A stretch of DNA of 64,000 nucleotides from Hemileia vastatrix (GCA_030280995.1 JASXTE010000012.1:5899001-5963000); one strand, 5' to 3'. Counted from the first letter of the stretch, positions 9,942 to 21,506 are shown. Notes: generated by a model from the letters alone, not told the origin. Numbers and translations are program-made.

Positions 9942-12900
9942 TTATTTTTTAGTATATTTTATGTGAAAATATTTTAAAAGTTCAGGACAGTTTGAAATAT
10001 TTATGGCTGGTTCCCAAGATATTTTATGAGTCATCAAGGTAGCCTTCCCATTCCACAAGGTATTGAATTTTTCCCTTGTGCTTTCTTGAATCAAGAATCT
10101 GACTTACTTCCCACTATAGATGATCTTCTACTTTGACCAGTTCCAGAGGGGGTTGATTCTTTCCAGGGCATATTTCTTGAGCCAGGTCCAGAACAGATAC
10201 ATGAAAAACAAGAAGAATTGATTGCCATTTTAAAGTTAAATTGAGTCAAAATACATTTTTATAAATTTCTGCACCAATTTCAAATGGACCCAAGCCCTTT
10301 TCCAATAATTTTCTTGATGGTTGAGTTTTGAAAATATTTTTAGAGTCAAGTCATACTTTATTGTCTGGTTTAAAAGATGGAGTAGATTTTCAATGTTTGT
10401 TGGCCTGTTCCTTCTATCTTTGATTTACTGTCTCAAGGATAGATTGGAATTTGCCTTGAAGTTGTGAAATAGTGCAAAGATAATTTTCAGCAGGATGATA
10501 AATTCCTACATGAATAGGATTGAATTGAGAATGTCATCCATAAATTTTTTTTAAAAGGAGATTGTTTTGTCAAAAAATGTATTGAGTTGTTATAAGAAAA
10601 TTTGGCCAATGGTAACCATGTGGTCCAATTGTCTTTTTAATAGTTTACATACATTCAAAGATATTTTTTGAGGATTTAGTTTTTTCTTTCAGTTTTCACA
10701 TCAGTTTCATGATGATAGGAAGTGGATAGATTCCTTGTGATATTTAGTTGTTAAAAAAATTGAGTCCATAAAGTAGAGACAAACAGGGATCCTCTATCTG
10801 AAATAATATCAGTGGGTAAGCCATGTTTAGAAAATACAAATTCTAGAAATAATTTAGCTAAATCTTCAGCAGTTGCGCTATTATTAGTTTTAATAAAAAT
10901 AGACATTTTAGAAAATCTATCAACTTTGACTAATATAGCATCAAAGTTATCTGATGGAGGAAATTGAGAAATAAAATCCATAAAGATTGATTCCTGTGGT
11001 TGAGAGGGAATTAGAAGTGGTTGAAGCAACCCATACTTCTTGTGTCAAGGTGCCTTATTCCTATTACATTCATACAGGCTTTAATATAGTCCTTCATATT
11101 CCTGGTCATTACTGGCCAGAAGAAATCCCTCACTACTAACTGGTAAGTTTTATAAACACCAAAATGTCCAGCTAATGGAGAATCATGTCTACTATTTAAA
11201 ATCTAGAACTTTATATCCTTTTTGTCAGGTATGAATACTCTACCTTTGAAGACTAAAAGGAATGATTCTATACTAAATCTCTTGGCCCCTTGCTTCAAGA
11301 GTATTTTTTCTTTAATCCTCAAACAATAATCATCCTTTTATTGAGCTTCTCAAATTTTGGATAGTGGATTTTGAATTGATTTTGTTTTCATTGAATTAAG
11401 TTGATGAGTCATTAATTTTGATTTGTTGAAATTTATTTCACATTTACTGGACTCTTGTCAACTAATTCCTCCCCCCACTGTGGATAAATGTTGTCCCAAT
11501 GTGATAAAATATCTGGAACTACACATTTTTTTCCTGGGCAGTAGGTAATGGTAAAATAAAATTTAGATAAGAACTCAGCCCACTCAGCCTGAAGTCTAGT
11601 TAGTACTTTGAAAGAAATGAAGTATTTAAAAGAATTATGATCAGTTAGGATTTGAAAAGAGCTATTTAGAATGAGTAGAAAAGAACTCCATTTCTTAAGA
11701 CAATGAATAATTGCTAATAACTCTTTATCATAATTTTCATAACTTAATTCTGCTGAAATCAATTTGTGTGATTCAAATGCAACAGGATGAAACAATTTTT
11801 TTAAGGATTGAATTAGGATATTACCCCTGCTATAGCATAATTTCTAGCATCTTTCTAGACTAATTTTAAGTCTGTAACATCAAAGTGTCAAAGAACTGGT
11901 TCTGTGGTGAATGCAGTGTTCAATGCTTCAAATTCTTTTTGTGCTATATCTTTGAAGACAAAGGGAATAACTTTTTTAAGAAGAGAAGAAAGACTTGTTT
12001 CAGTTTTAGAGTAATCTTATGTTAATCTTTTTTAAAAATTTGCAAAACCCAAAGATCCCTGTAAGGATATTAGTTTGGTTGGCTTTGGCCATTTCAAAAC
12101 TTTTTGAACCTTTTTATTATCCATGACTAAACTCTCAGTGGACAATGTAAACACTAAAAAGCCATTAGATTTTAGGTGGAATTTGAACTTAGTGTGCTTG
12201 ACCTAGAGTCCTTGTTCTTGAAGTCAAGTAAGAACCATTTTGACATGTTGTATATGCTCTTTGAGGGACTTTGAGAAGATTAAATTGTCATCTAGATAGA
12301 CAAAAAAAAACTTTTGGAAAATATTTTGGAAGATATAATTGAAATTTTTTTGAAAAGTTGATGGTGCAATACACAATCCAAAGGGCATTACTAAATATTC
12401 AGAGCTACTAAATCTGGTATACATTTCATTTAAGGGTTCATAACGTTCTGCAATACGTATAAAATTTTAAGTACCTCTGAGATAAATTTTAGAATAAAAA
12501 TTAGTGCCATTAAAGAAGGTAAGAAGTAATGAGATAGGAGGAGCTGGATATGTTTTCATCTTAGTCACTTAATTGAGTTTTTTATAATCAACACATAACC
12601 TAAGAGTTCAATCTTTTTTCTTAACAAAAAGAACTGGAGATCTGGTTGGAGATTCACTAGCTTGAATTAAACCTTTTGCTACATTCTCTGAAATGTAGTC
12701 TTGAAGAACTTGAGATTTGTCCTTCATCAAAGAATATAATGGACCTATTAACTCAATTTGATGATCATAAGGTCCATGAGGAGGTAGTTTGTCAGCCTTA
12801 TGGATTGAGAAAAAATCAATGAAGTCATGATAAGCTTCAGGTAGAGTTGATTTAATGGCTTCAATATTGATTTGGTCATCTTCCCCATCTTTGAAGAAGT

Positions 12901-13560
12901 CTTTCAAAGGTAGATCTTTTTTTAGAAAGCAAAGATCAATTACTTCAAGGATATTGATATCATCTTTGAGTAAAGTAGTCAAACTAGAATGGTTATACAT
13001 ATACTTATTTAAATGAAAATCAGATGCTTGCAATACATCTGGCAGAGAAGTGTCCTCTAGCAGGACTTGATCATGTAGGTTTTATTAACTCCCTATCTAC
13101 CTGCATTGATGAATTCGAAATATACTTAGAGAAAGGGGTTATCAATCCCTGTGAACAATCAATTTCTGGGTTCAAGTTCTGTAAGAAGTCATGGCCAAGA
13201 ATGGTATTGTCAATCCTTGGGGCATCCAAGACTGTTAATTCCCACTTGAAGGAGGGGAAATTCGGAAATTTGAAAACCCATAAAACTTTCTTACTAACCC
13301 AGTATTTGGGTTTCTCTGATTTGACTAGATAAATTGGAATTCAGTCAATTTCTACAAATGTCAGCTTGAGTTTTTTAGAAAAAGATAAACTTATAAATGA
13401 AATTGAAGATCCAGAATCTATAAGACAACTGAAGGGAATATCCTCCTTAAAAATAGTTAATCTCAAATGGTTAAGGGAAACTCCAGTCATTAGGATATGG
13501 AGGTTCTGTGAAATGGGAGATATAAAATAGTTTGCTTTTCACACATGTAAACTATTCACT
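9942..13560 (-). pseudogene. Gypsy G2 pol (PR-RT-RNase H-IN-chromodomain)
   Basis: Read on the minus strand. Aspartic protease with LIDSGSS (about 13427-13405), then RT with SPVLFVKKKD (about 12620), LVMPFGL and FVYLDD (about 12300). RNase H follows at 11795-11433 (FESHKLI, KELLAIIHCLK, LTDHNSFKYF), then the integrase zinc-finger remnant, SMDF-equivalent MDFISQ and IISDRG (11029-10751). The core after that is broken. The chromodomain (YLVEWEGYLDDS) ends at TAA 9942 after a 1-bp deletion. At least a dozen stops or frameshifts were noticed. It matches G1 where they overlap. Confidence 0.88.
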
Positions 13561-14729
13561 AGTATTTTGACTTGGAACTTTTACCTTCTCTATCCTTTAA
13601 TTTAGCACATTCATCCAACTTGTGTTTACACCCACAATACATACACAACCTATTATCTGATCTTCTTTTCCTTTCAGCTTACTTTAATTCCCCTTTTGTA
13701 TCCAATACCTAACTGATATTTCTTGTGATTGAGCTTTTGGATTGAACCTTTTCCTTACCCTTTTGATTGAGTTGGTCAAGGATTATTTGAAGAAGCTCTG
13801 GATTTTAATTTTGAACTGTGAGATTTATTGACATGATGCCTTTGTTGAAGAGGGCCTTGGTGAACCCCATCTAGTTTCAGGGTCCTATCAATGAGATCCA
13901 TTAAGGTTTCCAGTTTCTGACCATGGAGATTTAGTTGGTCAAGAATCTTTGAAGTATGTCCCTTTTTGAAATGATACTTTAGGGGTACATCATTCCATCC
14001 TACTTGGGCTTTTAGAGCCCTGAAGTTAGAAATATATTCAGAAGCTTTACCTTTATTGTTCATGCAAAGGAAATATAATTTGATTTTTGTATTATTGGCT
14101 TCATTAGGGTCCCCAAATGATGTAAAGAGTTGGTCTTTGAATTTTTCCCAATTGTTGATTAGCAAATGGGTTTCTGTCAAAGAAAGAATGAGCAGATATG
14201 GCTTGAGCCATCAAGATGCCTTTCCAGATAAGAATGATGAGGCATAAATTACCTTAGAATGATCTGTATTAAAGGTTTGAGGGTCATTGTGGAACAATAA
14301 TTTGCAGGTTTGTAAAAAAGGTCTCAATCTGTCAGGATTTTCTCCATTGAATTTGTCTGGGGATTTCATCAAGGTAGTTTTAAATTTAGATTTCTTCAAA
14401 GGAGAAGGATTAGAAAAGTATTTCATCCATAATACTATGAAATAATCCAATGAAGGAGTTGGACCAGGTTCAGAGGTTTGGCCCAAAGGTTTGAAAGCTG
14501 GGGAAGATGGTGCCTTGTGCATTGTATCCTTGTCTTCTTCTTCCTCCTCACTAGAATCTTTGAAATCATGAGGGATGTCCTCTACAGATTAAATTGAATG
14601 TTCCTGTTCCCTTAATTTGAGAGTTTCAAGGGAGTGAAAGCAGTAAATAGGTCAAGAAACTGTTGGCCTATCCCTGGTGCAAGCTCTAGTAGTAGCGCCC
14701 ATAAGTGGAGTGCTTTGAAAGGGTGCCAT
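13561..14729 (-). pseudogene. Gypsy G2 gag
   Basis: Starts at ATG 14729 (MAPFQSTPLMGATTRA). Two in-frame stops follow, then an acidic stretch (SSEEEEEDKD). The retrotransposon Gag capsid domain (14400-13850) contains KSPDKFNGENPD, LLFHNDP, KWIEPYL and SFGDPNEA, typical of rust and other basidiomycete gypsy Gag. A zinc knuckle lies at about 13645-13607 with spacing C-x2-C-x3-H-x4-C, one residue shorter than the canonical C-x2-C-x4-H-x4-C. It is disrupted by stops and frameshifts. Gag would form the particle that packages element RNA. Confidence 0.85.
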
Positions 14730-15882
14730 TTAAACTAAGCCCCTAAAATATGTAGTCGTACAAGTCAAAAATGAGAACTACAGAGAATTAAGTTATACTT
14801 TCACCGGTGTGGTCTTCCAACGTTGGTAGAGGCCTTTGTTGGTCTTCTTGGCGCTGTTTTTGTATGTTTTAATTGACATTGGTTGAATAATTTCATGTTA
14901 TTTTTGTTTTATTCAGTGAATATTAGGACTATGGGTATGTGAATGCTACCATTGGATAGCCCTTGTTTTTCTCTATATTTTATTTCTTGATGACTTTTTT
15001 CATATTCTAAGTTTTAAGGGGTCATTTCCTCATTTTTCATTTCTAAAAGATAGCTGTTTAATTTTGTTTTTCATGTTTTACGGGCTAACCTTAAGACTTA
15101 GGGTTAAGTTCTTAGTACTATTAAGTAGAGCTAATTTGGCTCTATATTTTATGTCACAATGTTTTCATAGCTTAATATTGTGTTTTAAGGGTTTTAGTAG
15201 TTGTGGTGGATTTTTCTGAGTATTTTGGTCTTTATTGGAGGTTTTTGGTGGTTTCCTGGATTCAGGGAGGTCTGGCCGCTTCTAGGCAGGCCACCTGCCT
15301 CAGTTATAGAAGGCTGGGGAGCATTTCTAGAGGGTTTTTATTCAATTTGGCTGTCAAAAGTTCCAAATTCGTTGCTGTGCATGGATTTTTTAGATGGTGG
15401 TCTGTGTGTACATACTGAATAAGAAAGTTTTGGGCAACTTTAATTATCATACAACCATTCGGAAGTGATATCATTGTTTCTCACTCAGTTTTCACTGTTT
15501 TTTGGCCACAATTGGCTGTGTTTGTTGCAAGGTTAGTTCCTCATTTAGCTCAACTTTGGCAACTGGTTTCTCTGGTGTAGCTTTGCAACCTGCATCAAGT
15601 ATTATTGCTGTTTTCTGTGCAACAAGTGCACAGTGTTTTGTTTTTCTGGTATGGATCTTTCTGCATTTCAGGTTTCTGGCTCTTTGGCTCTCAGTGGTCT
15701 GCTATTGGCTACTGTCTTGACTTGTTAAGCAGTCAAGAAGTGTGTCAGAAGGGGTATAGTAACAGTCTCTAATTTGCTGTAGCGAAAATTTCTCACCTGG
15801 TATTTCTCAAAGGGACATGGGTTTTTCTCGCCAGTTTTACTCCAACTCCCTAGGCCAAGGCCTATAGCTAGTACTATAGGAT
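14730..15882. other. Leader region of G2 with probable later insertions
   Basis: Lies between the 5' LTR and the gag start. No supported gene: the short frames at 15201-15720 have no recognisable domain. 15750-15850 holds an inverted copy of the GGGAGTTGGA / TGTCCCTTT motif also at 6850 and 40085, so part of the leader is probably inserted DNA. No clear primer-binding site was found next to the LTR. Confidence 0.45.
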
Positions 15883-16658
15883 TGTCTACACCAGATGGCC
15901 TACTCACAAGTTCAAGGGTGTTCCTGAGTAAGTGAGATTGGTAAGAGTTATTGATAACTACTTTGAATTACAGAGGATTACTCCTAGGAAGTGATTCAAA
16001 GATATGTCAAAGATAGATTATCTGCTTTGAGGCAAGTTCAAGGTGAATAATAATGTATGGTAAAGTAGCACTAAAATTCAAGGAATATCACAGGTTTGCA
16101 ACTTAAAAACCAAAAGGATTTAGGAGTTTAGAAGTTTGAACAGAAATTGATTATTAAGAAAGGTGAGAAACAATAGTATCTTGATATAAATATAACTACT
16201 ATCACAACAATATTATAATTTTATTCTAAAGAATGTCAAACCACATCCCACCAATTATATAAACAATTCCACCTTGCATTGACCCCTTTAATTAATCACC
16301 CTTAGTTTATCACTGACTCTCCAATAAAACCCACAGATCCTTTAACCTTACTCCTATTCCCACTCACAGACCTTTAATTACCCTTAATCCCACAATAACC
16401 CAACATCAAAACTATACTATTGATCCAAGCACTAATACACCACACATTTGCTTAAAGTTGAAAAGTATAAGCAGATGATTGACTAATGTAGATTTAAGGT
16501 TTAGATAGTGCAGTTGCTAATGCATTTGAATTGAGACAACAAAGGGGAAAATCAGTTACTAGGTAGATGTTGCTTTCTGTGCTTCAAGTATGGATTTGTG
16601 TACTGATATATGGATTCAAAGATTGACTTTTGCTTCAAGTGTCACATGGCACATGACA
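15883..16658 (-). repeat. 5' LTR of G2 (776 bp)
   Basis: Minus-oriented LTR homologous to 3052-3859. At the high end TGTCATGTGCCATGTGACA marks the LTR start; the low end reads TGTCTACACC for the LTR terminus. Homologous through most of its length to the 6040-6805 segment. Confidence 0.85.
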
Positions 16659-17283
16659 TTGACTACCACTCAAAAGTTTTTCAAACAAGTTACTGCAAGG
16701 AATAACATTGACTTTGGTTAAAGCACCAGGTGAGCCAAAGAAAACATGCCAAATTTGTAAGTTTTTGCTTGCTACAGCCTCTAATATCATTCTGGGAGTT
16801 TTTCCTTTCCCTGGAACTAACCGGCCCAGGCTGTGGGGAAATTTTTCTACTCCCAGTGCATCCCAGAAACCTCCTGTCTTCATATTCCCTCAAAATCTTG
16901 GTTTTCTTCACAGCATTTGGTTCTTGTAAATACTCACTTTTATATAAAGATAATATGTCTTTCATTAAAGTTTTCAATGCCTTTAGTGAAGTGGTTTCAG
17001 CTATGCAAACATACTTGTGAGTTGAATCAGCCAAAATCCCATAGGTAAGCTGGCAAAGTACACTAGTTAGCTTTTGGTGAGGTGTCAATCCTAGTTTCCT
17101 GCAGCAATCCTGCAGTAATGTAGTTAGAAAAAAATTCTGCAAAAGCCTGATAGATATTATTAAAAAAATACTTTACTTAAAAATTTTAAAACCCAATAGT
17201 AAATAGATCTTTGCTAATTCTGAATTTGGCGCTCAAAAATAATATTGTTGTAAACAGGGTTTTGCCCAAAGTAGTCTTTCATT
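16659..17283 (-). pseudogene. PIF/Harbinger transposase pseudogene, middle part
   Basis: Minus-strand frames contain segments typical of HARBI1-like DDE transposases: MKDYFGQNPVY (N-terminal region), CQLTYGILADSTHKY, AETTSLKALK, YLQEPNA, FLGCTGS, then after a frameshift MILEAVASKNLQIWHVFFGSPGA. The gene is cut at 16658 by the G2 LTR, so the C-terminal catalytic part is missing, and is interrupted at 17284 by another element. Its N-terminus continues at 21196-21035. It once mobilised elements with the TIRs seen at 21442-21506. Confidence 0.8.
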
Positions 17284-17344
17284 AGGGGGTGTCAGTTCTG
17301 GCAAATCCGCACTTAAATTAAGTGCGGATTTCAAACCAAATCAG

Positions 17345-18962
17345 CACTTACAAATCAGCACTTAAATTTTGCAAAAAAGTCACTTATTTCAAAAAAGGGT
17401 GTCAGTTATGACCTCAAATCAGCACTTTTTTCCCGTTTTTTTTCACAACCACATTTTGGCCACAAAACATCCCTTCCTTTCTTACCCCATCCCTGTAACA
17501 TGTGACACACTGACCTTCCTCGCTACCTACCCATCAATCCTCGGCACACACCCCTTCCTGACATTTTCAATATTTTGACCAGGCATGTTTACATTCTTTT
17601 TTACTTATTTCTTCTACTTCTTAATCTTTTTTCTATGGGTGTCAGTTCTGACCTCAAATCAGCACTTTTTTCATGATTTTTTTTTTTCAAAACCACATGT
17701 TGGCCACATCATCCCTTTCTTTCCCATACCATTTTGTACTCTCCAAATGTCCTCTTTGTGTACTTCATTCACTTGGGTTGGTATTTTGGTTTGTTGCATA
17801 TTCATTTTTTTTGGAATTTACGGTGAAAATTTTTTTTTTGGATGGCTCATTGGTTTTCTTTCACCAGCTCAACATGAAATCGCATATTTTCTGAAATCGC
17901 ATATTTTGTCAGTGATTTTTTTTTTCATTCATCCCTCATATCCTTTTCCTATTCTTCTCCAACATCCCTCAAACAATTTGGTTTCATTCATTTTGTCATC
18001 TCATCTCTCCAGGTAAGTCACTTTATTCTTTTTTTTTGATTTTTTGATTACTAATTATAATTTTTTTTGTTTTTTTCTGTTTATTTTATTTTTTTTATCT
18101 AAATTTTTTTTGTAAGTGGTTATTTTGGATTTCAATGGTATAATTAACCTTTTTTTTCTCTCCCTCTTTACTTTCTTTTTTAGCTCCATCACCCTACTCT
18201 TCATCCCTCCTTGGCATGGTCATTATCCCCCCTTTCCCTTATTTCACTTTTTTTTTGGCTCCATTTCATTGAAACACATACATTTCACATTCTTTATGCA
18301 TTTCACTTACTCCATATTCAATTTCCCCACAATTCCAACATCAATCTTTCTCACTCTATTTTTCCTACTTTTCAATCAAGGTAAGTTTCATCTCCTTTTT
18401 TTCATGCCTATATGATATCTCATTCCTTTTATGAAAAGTTCATACTTAAATATATTTATGACTCTTATCTGGATAACAGTGAACTTATAAAACTCCTTTT
18501 GATCTCATCTTCATTACCACTTTTCAAGTTTTTGTAAAATTTTGAAAATCAGACTCGGAATTAGGGTTAGGTTTATTCAAATCTAATTTTCTTTTTACTG
18601 AAGATTCTCCTGAAGGCTACCTTTCATTTCCCACAAACAGATTTGAATTTGATTCAGTGGTTGCTGAGATATTGACCGTTAAAGTTGAGCCTTTTTTTTC
18701 CCAATTTAAATTTTTATTTCATTTTTTTATGTAACAAATTAGGGTTAGGTTTATTTAAATCACATGTCCTTTAACTGAAGATTCTACTAAAGAATATCTT
18801 TTATTTCCCACAAACAGGTTTGAATTAGGTTCAGTGGTTGCTGAGATTTTGACCTTTGAAGTTGAGCCTTTTTTCCAAATTTCACTTGTCTTATTTCACA
18901 TTTTTATATTGCATATTTAGAGGATAAGGATTCTGAAACTCTTATATGATTATTATCTAGGC
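17345..18962. other. 5' non-coding part of the Tet-carrying element
   Basis: T-rich DNA with two splice-donor-like sites (CAGGTAAGTCAC at about 18010, AAGGTAAGTTTC at about 18380) that may belong to 5' exons of the oxygenase gene. A ~170-bp segment is tandemly duplicated (about 18560-18720 and 18736-18870; shared TTCAGTGGTTGCTGAGAT). No domain was recognised in frames 17585-18415. Confidence 0.5.
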
Positions 18963-19589
18963 ATGTATCCGTTGCTCAAGAATATCACTAAAGCTCAAAA
19001 AGATGAAGATTTTTGCTTATGGGACACTCTACCTTCCTTTAACTCTTTTCTTGCTCTTCGACTCAAAAAGCACTGTAATAAAGCATTTGAAAAAAATCAT
19101 GAACCTGCAACCAAAGTAGGAATACCAAATTGGTGTGACTCCGAATGGGAAGATATCAGCCACAAATATCTTTTATTTTCTAATGTTATTATCACTCATT
19201 CTGGATTTCACAATAAAATTCACACCGATACCAAGGACACCAATTTTCTTAGTTTTGGTATATTCTCATATATCAAACCGATTACTGGCCAACCAATACA
19301 ATCTCCAGCTAAAATCAAATGACATGGTTTATATTTTCCAGACCACCGGTGCATCATTGATTTTGGTTTGGGAAATGGTATCATCGAAACTATTTGGAAT
19401 TCTTCTAAGGATAATCATCAAACGACCAAAGCTCCTCCTGGTTTGGAATCCTGTCAAGATTTAACACATTTTGGTTGCTCATTTCAAATCAGTCATAAGT
19501 TGATTCAAAGAATCAATAAGGTAATGAAAGAAGGTAAAGTTAATCGATTTAAAAAAACTTTATTTAGATCCAAAAAGTATGGGGATTAG
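18963..19589 (+). pseudogene. Tet/JBP-like 2OG-Fe(II) oxygenase, one premature stop
   Basis: 208 codons from ATG 18963, preceded by an acceptor-like TATCTAG, so the true gene may have upstream exons. It shows the double-stranded beta-helix pattern of the fungal Tet-like family (Pfam Tet-like 2OG-FeII_Oxy): SGFHNKIHTDTKD with iron ligands H87 and D89, then GLYFPDHRCIIDFG, GIIETIW and the distal histidine H152 in KDNHQTT, then THFGCSFQISHK. In TET/JBP enzymes this fold oxidises 5-methylpyrimidines; the substrate here is unknown. A TGA at codon 120 (19320-19322) interrupts the frame, in AAATGACAT, readable as decayed AAACGACAC. The 2OG-binding arginine was not identified. It lies inside the 17284-21031 element. 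Confidence 0.68.
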
Positions 19590-20089
19590 AGTTGTCATCG
19601 AAAATTTTATATTTTTTCGTAAATTTTTAATAAATATTTTTATGTATCAATTTCCTCAACTAAAGTAATGGGCCCACGACCTTGTGTTGTATAAATGGTA
19701 ATCATGATAACATTTATTTGTTTCATGGGGTTCCTCTAGCCTATACCTGTGGAAAGTCCCAAACTTTTGTTTCTAGATTTGATCTGCATTTTGGCTTAAG
19801 GGATTGTCATTACTTTAAACTAGGGAAATTGATATATATTAGATATTTATTTAATAATTTACGTAATTATATTAAATTTAGATGACTTCCACCACTTAAT
19901 TCAATAAAATGCAGGGGGGGTATTGCCAAATTTTCAAATCTGACATGTGAAATTGATGACTTAGAAAAATTTTGGTGATATCCACCCCTTGCTTCAATAA
20001 AATGCAGGGGAGAGTATTGCCAATTTTTTAAAACAGATATAGAATTTTTTTTGACTTGTGAATATTTTGGTGAAAATTTTTGACGAGAA
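19590..20089. repeat. Inserted or rearranged block with TTCAATAAAATGCAGGGG pair
   Basis: An 18-bp phrase occurs twice (about 19899 and 19993) beside GTATTGCCAA. A similar arrangement with CTATAGCAGGGGGTGGG lies near 42210-42330. The block lies where the C-terminal half of the transposase should be. A frame at 19682-19885 has no recognised domain. Confidence 0.4.
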
Positions 20090-20723
20090 TGTGAAAGTAA
20101 TTGTTTCCACCTTGAGCAGGTTTCTGGCTCAAAGGAATAGCAGTACCATCAACAAAACCAATACATCCTGGGAAGCCCTCTGCTTGCATAACCTGAAATG
20201 ATTCAAGTCGCTCTTCTTTTGTTGGCCAGGTGAGAAGTTGAGATTACAAGGAGTTGATGGCAGTGATACATTGTTTGGTATAAGTGTTAACTGAACAATA
20301 CCTTAAATCAAAGACATTTTCTAAACGTTTCAAAGCGGCTCCATTACCATTTGAACCCAAACAACACAGTGTGATGGCCAATTGAATTGAAGGATGTTGT
20401 TGTTCTTTTTGAGAATTATTGTGAAATATGGGATGATCCTGAATAAGCTCAAGCAATTTAAGGAAACATTCCTGAGAAGTCATGAACAGCTCTCTAAAAC
20501 TGGGTGTAGATAGTTTAAGAAGTGTTTTGATGGTGTACTTGGGGGTATGAAGTACTTGAGGCTTTCTGGGAAGAAGGTAACGTTTCGTGGCCATTTTTGA
20601 TAAAAAGACAAAATCTTCTTTTAGATCAGAATCAGAATCGCAATCAGAGTCCAAGAGCAGTTCAAGAGCCATGAAAGTCATTGCTTTATGTAATTTATCA
20701 CGATTTGAAAGTGAGGAAGGCAT
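20090..20723 (-). pseudogene. Harbinger transposase, C-terminally truncated
   Basis: ATG at 20723. Acidic N-terminus (DSDCDSDSDLKED), then FRELFMTSQECFLKLLELI, IFHNNSQKEQQ, LAITLCCLGSNGNGAALKR, a TAA at 20241-20243 region, WPTKEERLESFQVM, FPGCIGFVDGTAIPLSQKP. The FVDGT motif holds the first catalytic Asp of DDE_Tnp_4 transposases, and the set is typical of basidiomycete Harbinger enzymes. Homology stops soon after (AQGGN), so the second Asp and the Glu are absent and the protein could not act alone. Opposite strand to the Tet-like gene in the same TIR element. Confidence 0.82.
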
Positions 20724-21034
20724 AACTCTTATATGATATGATATGAAGATGTAAGTGATTTACGATGTTTTGAGTTATGAAGTGTTATGCTGCGGAGTGC
20801 TGCGTATGAATGGGATGATGCTGACAAATCAGTGAAATGGGACTTGATGGTGAAATCAGCACTTTTGGTTGAGAAAGTGCGGATTTGAGTGAAATAAGTG
20901 ACTTATTTCATTTTGAAATCCACCAGTATTGGGGCTAGTGTGTTTTGGAAATCCGCACTTATTTAAGTGCGGATTTGGTCAAATTTAAGTGCGGATTTGT
21001 AAGTGCTGATTTGCCAGAACTGACACCCCCTATT

Positions 21035-21196
21035 AAGTGTCCATTACAGTGTAACACTCTTGTTCTATCATTTTTTTTTTGGTCTTGGTGTAGTTGAATT
21101 AGATTTTTGATTGTTGTAATAGGTAGTTAACAAATATGCAAGAAGCAGATCTTCTTCTTCCATGTCTAATAAATCATCAAGGAAATTTAAAGGCAT
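21035..21196 (-). pseudogene. PIF/Harbinger transposase pseudogene, N-terminal part
   Basis: Probable start at 21196 (MPLNFLDDLLDMEEED...), acidic as usual for this family, ending in a PRPKKK run with a frameshift in the A-tract. The frame continues at 17283 once the 17284-21034 insertion is set aside. Confidence 0.6.
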
Positions 21197-21441
21197 GGGA
21201 AATGCAACAGTTGAGTGAAGAAAAATGAGTTCAGTAAAAGGAGGGATAGAAGAAATCAGTGCTGTGGAAGGAGTGATGTAATTGAATAAACCGAGAAACA
21301 CGAGTGATGAATATCTTGTGTAATTCACAAATAGTGAATTTTTTGAAAAATGAATGTGGAATGATATCATAAATTTGTGCAACTCAGAAGTAATATGCAT
21401 GTAAGCGGAAGTTACACAACTGAACAAGTGAGGATGTTCTT

Positions 21442-21506
21442 ACATAACTGTTGAGAAATCGTTGCGCCAGTGTTGCGCCCCAAGACGAAACGAACATTTA
21501 TTGTAG
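21442..21506 (-). repeat. Terminal inverted repeat of the PIF/Harbinger element
   Basis: Reads, on the minus strand, CTACAATAAATGTTCGTTTC followed by GGGGCGCAACACTGGCG. The same terminus forms the ends of the MITEs at 21949-22308, so the pseudogene at 21196/17283 is the probable parent of that MITE family. The other end of the element was lost at the G2 insertion. Confidence 0.7.

Larger units (their letters stand above)
6040..16658 (-). mobile_element. Ty3/gypsy chromovirus G2, full-length, decayed
   Basis: Minus-strand element in the order 5' LTR (16658-15883), leader, gag, pol, spacer, antisense accessory gene (+ strand), 3' LTR (to 6040). Same family as G1 and G3. Many stops, frameshifts and scarce CpG mark an old copy. 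A ~1.1-kb insertion splits the 3' LTR. No convincing TSD is left at its ends. Its high end cuts a PIF/Harbinger transposase pseudogene at 16659. Confidence 0.85.
17284..21031. mobile_element. 3.7-kb Harbinger-type TIR element with Tet-like gene
   Basis: Ends AGGGGGTGTCAGTTCTGGCA and its inverse, with repeated AATCCGCACTTA / AAATCAGCACTT blocks inside both termini. The flanking 3-bp duplication is ATT (17281-17283 and 21032-21034); assigning the end A differently would make it TTA, as usual for Harbinger. It carries a Tet/JBP-like oxygenase gene (+, 18963) and a truncated Harbinger transposase (-, 20723). Related degenerate copies: 45160-48170, the split element at 25846-39780, and a short one at 40833-41113. 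It is inserted in a PIF/Harbinger transposase gene. Confidence 0.85.

Noticed and set aside
15201..15720. Hydrophobic ORFs in the G2 leader
   Set aside because: Two overlapping frames of similar length in TG-rich DNA, no motif and no splice-supported continuation.
6040..16658. TSD for element G2
   Set aside because: The bases next to the two ends do not match; the low end has decayed, so none is claimed.
17585..18415. Several Phe-rich ORFs
   Set aside because: T-rich 5' region of a TIR element; overlapping frames, no domain. It may include untranslated exons but not these proteins.
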